Shown here: positions 17,849 through 26,226 of the stretch, one piece after another
Layout: each line of letters begins with the position of its first letter
How positions within the stretch are numbered: the stretch's first letter is position 1
Source: Oenococcus kitaharae DSM 17330
GTDB taxonomy: Bacteria; Bacillota; Bacilli; Lactobacillales; Lactobacillaceae
Assembly: GCF_000241055.1 (NCBI RefSeq)
Contig: NZ_CM001398.1
Coordinates: forward strand, 62,001 to 126,000
DNA length: 64,000 nucleotides
Direction: 5' to 3'
Notes under the pieces: model-generated
The model's database searches: none
The model's input: the letters and a program-made list of their open reading frames with translations, nothing else
Told to the model about the DNA's origin: nothing
Position numbers and translations under genes: made by a program

Positions 17849-18730
17849 TTAAGCTTCCCGGGCAATCGTCTGCCAATCGTCCATGTAGACAAATCCGACT
17901 GCCTTTTCACCTGTATGTACACCGATCAAAGGACCGATTGTGATCAAGTCGCTTCGCAAATCGGGATAGGCTTCTTTAAAAGATGCCTGCCATTTTGTCG
18001 TCAGCTCGCGGTTGTTGGCATCAGCTAAAAGCACGCGGACTGGTTCGTCAAAACTGGGAAGATCCATCTCAAAACGTTTCAGTACCCAATCCCAGGCACG
18101 TTTCAGGTGCCTTTCTTTGGCAATTGCCACGATTTTACCTTCATCATTAAAAGTAAGAATCGGTTTGATATTCAAAAGCCCGGCCACCAAAGCGACACCG
18201 CCGGCCAGACGCCCAGTCCGTTTTAAATGACTGATATCATCCACGATGATAAAGACATGCGTCGAATTACGCAGGCGAGCCACTTTTTCCATAATCTGAT
18301 CCCGCGTCTTGCCTTGTGCTGCCAGATCAGCTGCCATCAAAGCCTGGACACCGGAAACCATAATCGTAAAACGTGAATCCCAGACTAAAATATCCAAGCC
18401 TTCGTAATCGGCCGCTAGATTGACAGCTAGATTATAAAAGCCGGAAATGCCGCTGGACATGGTCATAAAAATAGCCTGCTGATAGCCATCGGCTTTGACT
18501 TGGTCAAAAGCTTTCAGTACATCAGCCGGGCTGGCCATCGACGTCGAGGGCATCTCTTTAGCTGCATTCATATCTTTGAAAAACTTTGCTGGACTGCTCC
18601 AGTCGGAATCGTATCTGACTTTGCCATTAAACAAAATCGGGGTCGGAATGACGTAGATACTGTATTTTTTTTCGTCTTCTTTGGAAATGTAAAAAGTGCT
18701 ATCAACAATAATAGCGATGTTTTTTGCCAT
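17849..18730 (-). CDS. DegV family fatty-acid-binding protein
   Basis: 293 residues. Two-domain DegV fold: NIAIIVDSTFYIS at the start, the PSTSMASPADVL segment holding the lipid-carboxylate Thr/Ser near residue 62, MTMSSGISGFYN near residue 91, and LKRTGRLAGG near residue 165. Family members (FakB) bind a fatty acid and present it to the kinase FakA for phosphorylation and entry into phospholipid. The next gene upstream is a paralogue, a tandem duplication. No FakA is in view. Distinct lipid preferences of the two copies are likely by analogy but not shown here. Confidence 0.9.
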   Translation of the reverse strand: MAKNIAIIVDSTFYISKEDEKKYSIYVIPTPILFNGKVRYDSDWSSPAKFFKDMNAAKEMPSTSMASPADVLKAFDQVKADGYQQAIFMTMSSGISGFYNLAVNLAADYEGLDILVWDSRFTIMVSGVQALMAADLAAQGKTRDQIMEKVARLRNSTHVFIIVDDISHLKRTGRLAGGVALVAGLLNIKPILTFNDEGKIVAIAKERHLKRAWDWVLKRFEMDLPSFDEPVRVLLADANNRELTTKWQASFKEAYPDLRSDLITIGPLIGVHTGEKAVGFVYMDDWQTIAREA

Positions 18731-18731
18731 T

Positions 18732-19619
18732 TCAATCCTCCAATGTTTTATAGTCTTGTGCCCAGATAAAGCCCACAGCTTTCTCGCCCGTATGGACGCC
18801 GATCAAAGGGCCGATAATACCACGCTCAAAAACAATATCCGGCCATAGTGCCTTGCCTTTTTCCACCCAGGAATCCGCCAGCGTCGGGTTATCAGCATCG
18901 ACAATCGTCACGCGCATTGGCCAGTTTGAATGGGCATAACCTTCAACAATTTTCCCAAAATTCTCTTCGATGTACTTCCAAGCACCGGTCATTTTCCGCT
19001 CTTTAGCAACGGCGACAATCTTGCCGTCCTTACTTGGATCAATATTTAAGATTGGTTTGATGCTCAGCAATCCAGCAATCAAAGCCTGGCCGCCGGAAAG
19101 ACGCCCAGTCCGCTGCAGGTGTTTGATCGAATTAACGACAAAGAAGACACTGGTTCGATCTCTAAGCAACCTGAGCTTTTCTAAAATATCGGCCATCTGC
19201 CAGCCCTTTTCTGCTAAATCAGATGCCAATAAAGCTTGATTACCTGCACCCATTGTGGCGATCCGCGAATCCCAGACGTGAACATCTAGATCCTGATACT
19301 GTGCCGCTGCGGCAAAGGCTGCCTGATAAGTACCAGAAAAGCCTGAAGACAGCGTGACTAAAATAGCCTGATCGTAGCCGTCTTTTTTGACCTGATCAAA
19401 GATAGCCATTAAATCTCCGATAGACGGCTGGCTGGTCGTCGGTTGCACAGAACTGGCGGCCATTTGTTTGTAAAAAGCCGCATTCACGGGCCAATGAGAT
19501 TCGTGATACACTTTACGGCCAAACAGCACCGGGTTATCGGCCACGTAAATGTGCTTGGCCAGCTGGACTTTATGAGGAATATAACTGGAACTATCAACAA
19601 TGATGGCAATCTTGCTCAT
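18732..19619 (-). CDS. DegV family fatty-acid-binding protein, second copy
   Basis: 295 residues, same architecture as its neighbour: KIAIIVDSSSYIP at the start, QPTTSQPSIGDL near residue 60, VTLSSGFSGTY near residue 90, LQRTGRLSGGQALIAGLLSIKP near residue 165 and IGPLIGVHTGEKAVGF near the C-terminus. The gap to the downstream DegV start is 1 bp, so the two are made together. Divergence in the pocket segments (P-T-T-S-Q-P-S versus P-S-T-S-M-A-S) suggests different bound acids. Inferred role: exogenous fatty acid uptake with FakA. Confidence 0.9.
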   Translation of the reverse strand: MSKIAIIVDSSSYIPHKVQLAKHIYVADNPVLFGRKVYHESHWPVNAAFYKQMAASSVQPTTSQPSIGDLMAIFDQVKKDGYDQAILVTLSSGFSGTYQAAFAAAAQYQDLDVHVWDSRIATMGAGNQALLASDLAEKGWQMADILEKLRLLRDRTSVFFVVNSIKHLQRTGRLSGGQALIAGLLSIKPILNIDPSKDGKIVAVAKERKMTGAWKYIEENFGKIVEGYAHSNWPMRVTIVDADNPTLADSWVEKGKALWPDIVFERGIIGPLIGVHTGEKAVGFIWAQDYKTLED

Positions 19620-19751
19620 AAATTAAAATCTCCATTCAGAATCAAAGAAAGTTTCGCTAGAAAAAAGGGTCATAAGCTATTCTAACCCACTTGTCAAAAA
19701 TCGTGATCCAAAAAAAGCACAAGTGAAGCTGTGAGCCTTTTCATTTAGAAA

Positions 19752-19786
19752 CAAAAACAGCCTGCCCGGTCTAATAGGCAAACTGC
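19752..19786 (-). terminator. Intrinsic terminator after gnd
   Basis: Minus-strand hairpin CAGTTTGCC / GGCAGGCTG (9 bp including two G-U pairs, 10-nt loop) followed by TTTTTG. It lies just beyond the gnd stop at 19800. The remainder of 19620-19751 shows nothing notable. Confidence 0.75.
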
Positions 19787-19799
19787 TGTGTATATCTAT

Positions 19800-20702
19800 T
19801 TAGGCTTTTTTGTCGACTGCATGGCCGCCGAATTCGTGACGCAAAGCAGCAACTACTTTGCCCGTGAAGGTATCGTCCTGCATGGAACGGTAACGCATCA
19901 TCAATGACAAGGCGATAACAGGTGTCGGGACACGCAAGTCCATGGCTTCTTCCATGGTCCACTTGCCTTCACCAGAAGAATGCATACGTCCGGCAATCTG
20001 ATCAAGATGCGGATCTTTAGAGAAGGCATCTTGAGCCAGTTCCATCAGCCAGCCGCGGATAACTGATCCATGGTTCCATAATTTAGCAACAGCTTCGTAA
20101 TCGTAATCGAATTGTGAAGCTTCCAATACTTCAAAACCTTCGGCGATTGCCTGCATCTCGCCGTACTCGATACCGTTATGCACCATTTTCAAGTAATGGC
20201 CGGATCCAAGCTTGCCGGTATATAGGTAACCATCTTTTTCAGAGATAGCTTTGAATAAAGGCTCGATCGTCTTCCAAGCTTCAGGATCATCTCCGCCGAT
20301 CATGAAGTTGCCGCCTTGACGTGCGCCTTCCATTCCGCCCGAAGTACCAGCGTCAAAGAATTTAATCCCGGCTTTAGTCGTGCGAACGTTTTGTTCCAAA
20401 TTGTCTTTGAAGTTAGAATTACCACCGTCGATTAAGATATCGCCAGCATCCATTTTGCTGATCAAGTCATCAATAGTCGAATTTGTCGGTTTGCCAGCCG
20501 GTACCATGACCCAGATAATACGTGGGCTTTCCAGCTTGTCGACTAATTCCTGGGTGTCTTTAGCGGCTTCTGCACCAAAATCAACAGCTTCTTGTACTGA
20601 TGCTGGATTCAAATCCAGGCCAACGACTGAAATATCGTGGTCAATCATGTTCTTAACTAAATTCAGGCCCATCTTGCCAAGGCCGATCATGCCAATTTTC
20701 AT
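19800..20702 (-). CDS. gnd: 6-phosphogluconate dehydrogenase, decarboxylating (short form)
   Basis: 300 residues, the compact GndA/YqeC-like form rather than the 470-residue enzyme. It has the Rossmann loop GMIGLGKMGLNLV, the substrate segment DGGNSNFKDN near residue 95, the DAGTSGGMEGAR motif near residue 117 and the catalytic K-M-V-H-N-G-I-E-Y segment near residue 170. It converts 6-phosphogluconate to ribulose 5-phosphate plus CO2 with reduction of NAD(P)+, the obligatory step of heterolactic (phosphoketolase) fermentation. Acidic Asp at the end of the second strand (GLDLN) hints at NAD+ preference. Divergent from an RpiR-type regulator with a perfect dyad between them, so sugar-phosphate-dependent control is likely. 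Confidence 0.93.
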   Translation of the reverse strand: MKIGMIGLGKMGLNLVKNMIDHDISVVGLDLNPASVQEAVDFGAEAAKDTQELVDKLESPRIIWVMVPAGKPTNSTIDDLISKMDAGDILIDGGNSNFKDNLEQNVRTTKAGIKFFDAGTSGGMEGARQGGNFMIGGDDPEAWKTIEPLFKAISEKDGYLYTGKLGSGHYLKMVHNGIEYGEMQAIAEGFEVLEASQFDYDYEAVAKLWNHGSVIRGWLMELAQDAFSKDPHLDQIAGRMHSSGEGKWTMEEAMDLRVPTPVIALSLMMRYRSMQDDTFTGKVVAALRHEFGGHAVDKKA

Positions 20703-20768
20703 CTCTGCTCCTGCTCCTTATGTCCTCTATTATTTTATGAAATTATTTTTCTCTAATCAAGTTAATTA

Positions 20769-20785
20769 ATGTAAAATATTTACAT
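20769..20785. promoter_or_regulatory. Operator-like perfect dyad between gnd and the RpiR gene
   Basis: ATGTAAA-ATA-TTTACAT is a perfect inverted repeat (7-bp arms, 3-bp centre) 11 bp before the regulator start and 66 bp before the gnd start. It overlaps a possible -10 (TAAAAT) of the regulator. Placement between divergent genes suits autoregulation plus gnd control. Confidence 0.6.
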
Positions 20786-20796
20786 AGAGGTAAATC

Positions 20797-21645
20797 ATGA
20801 ATAATGTCGCAGAAGCAATCCGTTCACAATATCAGCAGCTCCACCCCGGCGAGAAAAAAATTGCCGATTACATTTTGGCTAATCAAGAGACAGTCGCCGA
20901 TGCCACAATTCAAGGCCTGTCGCACAAAATCGGCACCTCGACCGCCTCGATTTCCCGTTTTGCCCGTCATATCGGCTACCCGAATTTCCGTGACTTTCTA
21001 ATTGCACTGTCAGCTGGCAGAAAAAGCAGCAGTTCGGACTTTTTCACCGAGATCAAACAAGAAGATCAAAGCGAACAGATCGTGAAAAAACTGTTTTCTG
21101 CCGGTGTCTCAGCGCTGACGGCCACGGCCGCCAAATTAGACATGGCCGATTTGAACAAAGTCGTCGATTGGCTTATCTCATCATCGAAAATCGGCTTTTT
21201 CGGCATCGGCGGCTCATCGATTGTGGCCTTTAACGCCTATCACAAGTTCTTGCGCACGAATCTGAATATCGTCAGCCATCCAGACTACGATATCCAAATC
21301 ATGCAGGCAGCTCATCTGACCAGCCGCGATCTTGGGATCGTTATCAGCCACTCCGGCCGAAATCAGGACACCTTATTAGTAGAAAACAAGCTTCGGGAAA
21401 ACGGCTCAAAAATCGTTGCCATCACAGCCTTTCCAGAATCACCAATCGCAAAAAATGCCGATATCGTTTTAAATTCCTACTCTGAAGAAGTCAATTTCCG
21501 TCAAGAATCCATGAGTTCTTTGGTTGCCCAGATCACGATTATCGACACACTCTTTACGCTGGTTGGCCATCGCTTGAATAAAGAGACAGATCAGGTTATC
21601 GGTGCCATGCGGCACGTGATCGAGCAGACACGCGTGCACAAATAG
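20797..21645 (+). CDS. RpiR/MurR family transcriptional regulator
   Basis: 282 residues. The N-terminal HTH_6 domain (residues 1-77) includes KIADYILANQETVADATIQ and the recognition segment TSTASISRFARHIGYPNFRDF. The C-terminal SIS domain (about 105-250) has IGFFGIGGSSIVA and GIVISHSGRNQDTLLVE, which bind a phosphosugar. An AGAGG ribosome site precedes the ATG. Divergent from gnd, so it probably senses a pentose-phosphate-pathway intermediate; which one is unknown. There is no murR-type context, since murQ is 38 kb away. Confidence 0.92.
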   Translation: MNNVAEAIRSQYQQLHPGEKKIADYILANQETVADATIQGLSHKIGTSTASISRFARHIGYPNFRDFLIALSAGRKSSSSDFFTEIKQEDQSEQIVKKLFSAGVSALTATAAKLDMADLNKVVDWLISSSKIGFFGIGGSSIVAFNAYHKFLRTNLNIVSHPDYDIQIMQAAHLTSRDLGIVISHSGRNQDTLLVENKLRENGSKIVAITAFPESPIAKNADIVLNSYSEEVNFRQESMSSLVAQITIIDTLFTLVGHRLNKETDQVIGAMRHVIEQTRVHK

Positions 21646-21717
21646 TTTTGCCAGACAGAAAATTGATAAAATATAGCTGTAAATCCGATTTGGATCGGGT
21701 TGGATTAGAGGATGATC

Positions 21718-22692
21718 ATGCCGCAAACATATCATTGGGCAATTGTTGGTCTCGGCCATATCGCCGAGGAATTTGCAAAAGCGTTTCAATCAGATAAGGG
21801 ACAGCTTTATGCGGTCTGCTCGCGATCTATTGAAAAAGCCGAAGCTTTCGCTGCGGCACACAAGATTCCGAAAGCCTATGGCAGTTTGGATGATCTGCTG
21901 GCTGATCCGGTCGTGGATATTGTTTACGTGGCCACGCCGCATAATTTTCACATTCAGACGATTCTGCCGGCTTTAAAAGCTGGCAAACACGTACTGAGTG
22001 AGAAAGCCATTACGATGACCAGCTCAGAATTGGCGTCAGCAGTCGAATTAGCTGATCAGCAGCAGCTGGTCTTAGCAGAAGCGATGACCGTTTATCACAT
22101 GCCTTTGTACGCCAAACTGCATCAATTTGCCAAGGATCGTCAATTAGGCGGCCTGAAAATGATTCAAGTTAGTTTCGGCAGTTATAAAGAAGCTGACCCG
22201 ACCAACCGATTTTTTAATCCGCAATTGGCCGGTGGTGCTTTACTAGATATTGGCGTCTATGCTTTGGCCTTTGCGGCTGAATTTTTACAGGGCCGGCCGC
22301 AGGTGACGGGTACGAGCATGCATCGTTTTACCAGCGGTGTGGATGAATCTTCGACCATTTCTCTGCGGACAGATCAGGATGAATTGGCCAATGTATCACT
22401 GACTTTTCGTGCCAAAATGCCGAAAATGGGCATTGCTGCTTATGAACATGGCTACATCACGATCATGGATTTTCCAAGAGCCGACCAAGCTGTTTTCACA
22501 GCCACAGATGGCAGCACTGAGATTATCAAGGCTGGCGACAGCAAATCGGCCATGGCCTATGAAGTCCACGATTTTCAGGAAATGGTAGCTGGGCAAGAAA
22601 GCAATAATAGTCTGAAAAAGACACAGGCCGTCATGCGCCTGATGACTGAAGTCCGCAATCAGTGGGATTTCCGTTATCCCTTTGAAAAATGA
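21718..22692 (+). CDS. Gfo/Idh/MocA family NAD(P)-dependent oxidoreductase
   Basis: 324 residues. WAIVGLGHIAEEFAKAF is the Rossmann nucleotide loop; YVATPHNFHIQTILPALKAGKHVLSEKAIT contains the family E-K-x motif with the catalytic Lys; GGALLDIGVYALAF near residue 178 is the G-G-x-x-x-D-x-x-x-Y/H motif of the C-terminal domain. Substrate is probably a sugar, inositol or dihydrodiol-type compound and cannot be fixed. ATG 21718 is preferred to 21712 because AGAGG is then six bases away. Monocistronic, ended by a strong hairpin. Confidence 0.9.
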   Translation: MPQTYHWAIVGLGHIAEEFAKAFQSDKGQLYAVCSRSIEKAEAFAAAHKIPKAYGSLDDLLADPVVDIVYVATPHNFHIQTILPALKAGKHVLSEKAITMTSSELASAVELADQQQLVLAEAMTVYHMPLYAKLHQFAKDRQLGGLKMIQVSFGSYKEADPTNRFFNPQLAGGALLDIGVYALAFAAEFLQGRPQVTGTSMHRFTSGVDESSTISLRTDQDELANVSLTFRAKMPKMGIAAYEHGYITIMDFPRADQAVFTATDGSTEIIKAGDSKSAMAYEVHDFQEMVAGQESNNSLKKTQAVMRLMTEVRNQWDFRYPFEK

Positions 22693-22696
22693 GTAC

Positions 22697-22723
22697 AAAA
22701 AAAGCAGCTCAAGCTGCTTTTTT
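22697..22723. terminator. Bidirectional intrinsic terminator
   Basis: AAAAAAGCAGC / GCTGCTTTTTT stem with a TCAA loop, flanked by A and T runs. It serves the oxidoreductase gene on the plus strand and the small membrane protein gene on the minus strand. Confidence 0.85.
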
Positions 22724-22733
22724 ATTTGATTGA

Positions 22734-23093
22734 TTAATAGCCGCTTCCGGCTTGACCGGAATTGGCACCGCCACCGCTGAGCAGAGTCGAGATAATTGCG
22801 AAAATAACCTGATAAATAATCAGATATGAGCCAAGAAGCCACATTCCTGAGTAAAGCCAGAAATAACGCTTATAAAGGCCCTTTTTGGCAACTGGTGCTG
22901 CTGCCGGCTTATCCGTGCTGTCTGCCTTAGATGCTTTAACTGCTGGTGCAGTCGCCTGATCCAAGCCAAAGCCGTGTGCACGGATGAAGAATCCGCCCCA
23001 GATCAGGGCAATTCCGAGTCCAAGGAACAAAATCTGCTGCAAAATGATGTACAACCAATCAACAATGGTTATCCATATATTAATATTTGACAT
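22734..23093 (-). CDS. Small membrane protein of unknown function
   Basis: 119 residues, not recognised. Two hydrophobic helices (residues about 5-35, WITIVDWLYIILQQILFLGL, and about 75-105, LYSGMWLLGSYLIIYQVIF) flank an Ala/Lys-rich polar loop (TAPAVKASKADSTDKPAAAP) that resembles a disordered linker. The tail is Gly/Ser/Asn-rich (LLSGGGANSGQAGSGY). Stands alone between a terminator and an alpha/beta hydrolase gene 48 bp upstream. The frame has normal codon use and a proper start, so I take it as real. Confidence 0.65.
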   Translation of the reverse strand: MSNINIWITIVDWLYIILQQILFLGLGIALIWGGFFIRAHGFGLDQATAPAVKASKADSTDKPAAAPVAKKGLYKRYFWLYSGMWLLGSYLIIYQVIFAIISTLLSGGGANSGQAGSGY

Positions 23094-23141
23094 GTGTCTT
23101 CCTTTCGAACAACTTCTTTATTCTAACAAACAGATTGCGTT

Positions 23142-24065
23142 TTACTTAAAATACAGATTAAGAAACTTCTGTACTTCCGCCTGATAAGCCGCCGTATGCT
23201 GGCCAAAAGCCTGCACATGTCCGGAACCAGGAGCAATCCATAGTTGTTTTCTCGGATCCGGGTCAGCTTTATAAAGACTGTAAACCATGCGTGTCGGCAC
23301 ATAAGTATCTGCCCCGCCATGCATGAAAAGCATCGGGCGCGTGTTCTTCGCCACTTGTTTGACCGTACTTGCCTCGTGATAAGAATAGCCGGCAATATAT
23401 TGCGAAAACAGGCTGACAGTCGGAATAATCGGGTCTTTAGGCAGGTGATACATTTGTTTGGCCTGATAAGCCACCTCGTCTTCGACACTGCTGTAGCCGG
23501 AATCTTCGATAATCGCCCGCACATTGGCCGGCAGCGGGTCGCCAGAAAGCATCGACACGGTCGCACCACCCATGGAAATACCAAAAGGCACAATCTCAAC
23601 ATTCTTATTTTGCGCCACTAGATATCGGATCCAGGCTTCGACATCATTTTTATCCAGCCAGCCAAAACCGACAAAATTCCCTTGAGACTGGCCGTGACCG
23701 CGATTATCGACAGTCAGTGTATTGTAGCCCAGCCGGTAGAACATATCAGCGTAGCCTTTCATACCAGTCTTATTGCTGCGAAAACCATGCACGACAATCA
23801 CAGTCTTATTAGTCGGACGGGCAGCCGGCAGATAATCAGCATCCAAGGCCAGACCGCGATTTTGAATCGTCAATTGCCGGCCGGATTGGCTAAAACGCTG
23901 CTGAAAATCATCAACATAAGGCCTCGAAGTCGGTGTGAGCCCTTCATAGGTATAATCACGATTATTATGATTATTTCGAATCTCGGCAACATTAAAGAAA
24001 TAGGCACAAGCCGCAATATAGACAACTATAAGTAAAATAAAAATTCTAAATAACCAACGTAACAT
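23142..24065 (-). CDS. Membrane-anchored alpha/beta hydrolase
   Basis: 307 residues. N-terminal signal anchor (LFRIFILLIVVYIAACAYFF), then an alpha/beta hydrolase fold: oxyanion region VVHGFRSNKTGMKGYA, DNRGHGQSQGNFVGFGW, nucleophile elbow GISMGG (Ser near residue 165), acid in GGADTYVP and catalytic His in GSGHVQAF. This matches the BAAT/YqkD-like cell-envelope hydrolases. The active domain would face outside. It follows the DUF368 gene by 18 bp, so the two are probably co-transcribed. Substrate unknown, possibly an ester or peptide in the envelope. Confidence 0.88.
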   Translation of the reverse strand: MLRWLFRIFILLIVVYIAACAYFFNVAEIRNNHNNRDYTYEGLTPTSRPYVDDFQQRFSQSGRQLTIQNRGLALDADYLPAARPTNKTVIVVHGFRSNKTGMKGYADMFYRLGYNTLTVDNRGHGQSQGNFVGFGWLDKNDVEAWIRYLVAQNKNVEIVPFGISMGGATVSMLSGDPLPANVRAIIEDSGYSSVEDEVAYQAKQMYHLPKDPIIPTVSLFSQYIAGYSYHEASTVKQVAKNTRPMLFMHGGADTYVPTRMVYSLYKADPDPRKQLWIAPGSGHVQAFGQHTAAYQAEVQKFLNLYFK

Positions 24066-24083
24066 CCGTTTAAATATACCATT

Positions 24084-24932
24084 CTATTTGTACTTTTCTT
24101 CTAATCCGCCCATCCACCAGCCAAGCAGGCAGCCCAAGACAAACATCACAAATGCCAGTATGCCCTGCATCAAATCCAGCTGGCTGTAATCGGCCACAGG
24201 CGGCAGCACGATCAACAGCGTCGAAGCAAGCACGATGCCCAAAATCGCGTGATAAAGTTTGCTGTAATAATGATCCAAAATTGCCGCCACTAAACGGGAA
24301 AACAGTGCTAACGCCAGCAGTGCGCCAATCGCCATCGGCAGAAATACTGACAAGCTGCCGGCTTTAAAAGCCGTAATCATCGGATCAAACAAGCCTAACA
24401 ACAACAGAAAATTCGATGGGCTCAAGCCGGGAATAATAATCCCCATGGCAATTAAAGCACCGGCTAATAACCAGCTAGCAAAATTAGCCGGCAGCTGCCC
24501 GAACAAATTATCCATATTGGCCAAAAAAGTAAATGACACGATAAAAGCGATAGCTAAAGCCAGCCAATCACTTTTATGGCGGCCTTTTTGTCCGGCCTGT
24601 TTATATAGGGACGGAACCGTGCCAAGAATTGCACCAGCAAAGGCCCACATAACAATCAGGTTATAGTTGGTTAGCAGCCAACCAATCGGATTAGCCAAGG
24701 CAATAATGCCGGCCAGCGCGCCGATCCCAACCGGCAGAAAATAGCGGACGTTTAACCAAAAATGTTTCAGGGGATGAGCCATAAAGGCCAGCAAACGTTC
24801 ATAAATACCTAAAATAGCGGCTAGGACACCACCGGAAACGCCCGGAAGGATAAATCCCAGAGCAATAAAGACACCTTTGAAAAAACGGAGCAGGTAATCG
24901 AGAATCGGGTTAACAGCAGACTTATTTTTCAC
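24084..24932 (-). CDS. popT: DUF368 polyprenyl-phosphate transporter (PopT type)
   Basis: 282 residues with about eight to ten membrane helices arranged as two inverted repeats. FILPGVSGGVLAAILGIYERLL near residue 27 and IIIPGLSPSNFLLLLGLFD near residue 166 are the paired PG-x-S motifs that define DUF368. Members of this family have been shown to return undecaprenyl phosphate to the inner leaflet, recycling the carrier for peptidoglycan and other wall polymers, so the protein serves the same lipid carrier used by the polysaccharide cluster. The start codon is GTG; the ribosome site is weak. Divergent from an XRE regulator. Confidence 0.88.
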   Translation of the reverse strand: MKNKSAVNPILDYLLRFFKGVFIALGFILPGVSGGVLAAILGIYERLLAFMAHPLKHFWLNVRYFLPVGIGALAGIIALANPIGWLLTNYNLIVMWAFAGAILGTVPSLYKQAGQKGRHKSDWLALAIAFIVSFTFLANMDNLFGQLPANFASWLLAGALIAMGIIIPGLSPSNFLLLLGLFDPMITAFKAGSLSVFLPMAIGALLALALFSRLVAAILDHYYSKLYHAILGIVLASTLLIVLPPVADYSQLDLMQGILAFVMFVLGCLLGWWMGGLEEKYK

Positions 24933-25010
24933 TATATTTTATTCTCTCATATCTGGAGACGAACAAAGGTGCGCGTTTAATAAGCAGGCTTTTCCTGATA
25001 AGATAGAGGC

Positions 25011-25439
25011 ATGTTTCCAGAGAGACTCAGAGCTTTGCGGCGCGGTAAAGGGATCACCTTAAAACAGCTCGCAAAAGCATTAAATCGGAATTTGGCCAAG
25101 GGCGAATCAAAGAACACGGAATCCCAGATTGGCAATTGGGAACGCGGCGAGAGAAACCCGAATTACCTTGAAGTCAAAAAATTGGCCGATTATTTTGATG
25201 TCTCGATGGATTATTTGGTCGGCCGCTACAATAACGATCAGGTTGACTTGGCTAAGGCCATGATCACGACTTCTAAGCTGACCTATAACGATACGCCGCT
25301 GGACAATAACGACAAGTACGAAATTCTCCAGCTCGTTTCCGGCTATCTGCACGCTCGCGGACGCCGTTCGACCGGTGATTTGCTGAATATCGATCATCAA
25401 GAGACTCTGGATTTATTCGACAACCACAATGGCTTTTAA
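25011..25439 (+). CDS. XRE family transcriptional regulator
   Basis: 142 residues. The Cro/CI-type HTH occupies residues 4-68: RLRALRRGKGITLKQLAKALN, then SQIGNWERGERNPNYLEVKKLADYFDVSMDYLVGR. The C-terminal half (about 70 residues) is polar, not recognised, and may mediate oligomerisation. It overlaps the start of the next gene by 11 bp, so the pair is probably translated together. No phage or plasmid genes surround it. Confidence 0.9.
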   Translation: MFPERLRALRRGKGITLKQLAKALNRNLAKGESKNTESQIGNWERGERNPNYLEVKKLADYFDVSMDYLVGRYNNDQVDLAKAMITTSKLTYNDTPLDNNDKYEILQLVSGYLHARGRRSTGDLLNIDHQETLDLFDNHNGF

Positions 25440-26226
25440 TCTGGAGACTTACATTCCCCGCCTCAAAGCCTGCCGGGATTATTTTGCCAAACTTTATTCT
25501 GTCAGCGATCTAATTGATGCGCTGCTTTTTTCTGATCTGGCCATCAGCCGGCAAAAACTGCCGGATAGCCTGCCTGAGTTGGCTTTGTCTGATTCGATGA
25601 TGGTCGATATCCAGGATTTTTTGTCCAAACAGATTACAGCCGGCATGTCGGAACTGGAAATCCAGCAAAAAGTCCGCCCCGCTGAAGAACTGGATCAATT
25701 ACTGGGCGACTACCGTCAGTATCTGATCGAACGTTACGGTATGTTTGCCTATATCGCCAAACCCTGGATTAATGACTTATATACCTACCTGGATGGCCGG
25801 CCGGCGCTGGAAATTATGGCCGGCAACGGCTTTTTGACTGCTGGATTGCGGCAATTACAGATTGATTACCCAATCACGGCCACTGACAATTTCGATTGGA
25901 AACTCATGGACCGGCAGATGACACCGATTACAAAAGTCGTCAAGATGGATGCCTCGGCTGCTGTCGAATATTATTTAAAAGATGTCGAGGTGATTGTATT
26001 GTCCTGGTCACCCCAGCACGCTAATTCGGACTGGCTGATTTTAAATTTCCTGCGTGTCCATCATTTCTTTAATCGCGGTGGTGAATTGATCGTGATCGGT
26101 GAGAAAAACGGCGTCACAAATTCCAAAAAATTCTGGCAGCAGGCTCAATTGAGCGTTCCGGTTTTGCTCAACCAAAATTGGCCGCGTTTTGACTTGGTCA
26201 AAGATCAAGTCTTTACTGTGAAATAA
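25429..26226 (+). CDS. SAM-dependent methyltransferase-like protein of unknown function
   Basis: 265 residues. LEIMAGNGFLTAGLRQL near residue 125 resembles motif I of class I methyltransferases (E-x-x-x-G-x-G), and TATDNFDW about 20 residues later fits the acidic end of strand 2. VIVLSWSPQHAN near residue 185 could be motif IV, and FFNRGGELIVIGE motif V/VI. The N-terminal 110 residues are helical and specific to this protein. Coupled to the XRE gene. Substrate unknown; another Rossmann-type function is possible. Its last 14 bp overlap the end of the convergent kinase-like gene. Confidence 0.6.
   Translation: MAFNLETYIPRLKACRDYFAKLYSVSDLIDALLFSDLAISRQKLPDSLPELALSDSMMVDIQDFLSKQITAGMSELEIQQKVRPAEELDQLLGDYRQYLIERYGMFAYIAKPWINDLYTYLDGRPALEIMAGNGFLTAGLRQLQIDYPITATDNFDWKLMDRQMTPITKVVKMDASAAVEYYLKDVEVIVLSWSPQHANSDWLILNFLRVHHFFNRGGELIVIGEKNGVTNSKKFWQQAQLSVPVLLNQNWPRFDLVKDQVFTVK

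Noticed and set aside
23123-23602. 159-codon minus-strand frame inside the alpha/beta hydrolase
   Set aside because: Arg/Cys-rich translation in an alternative frame of a gene with an intact catalytic triad.
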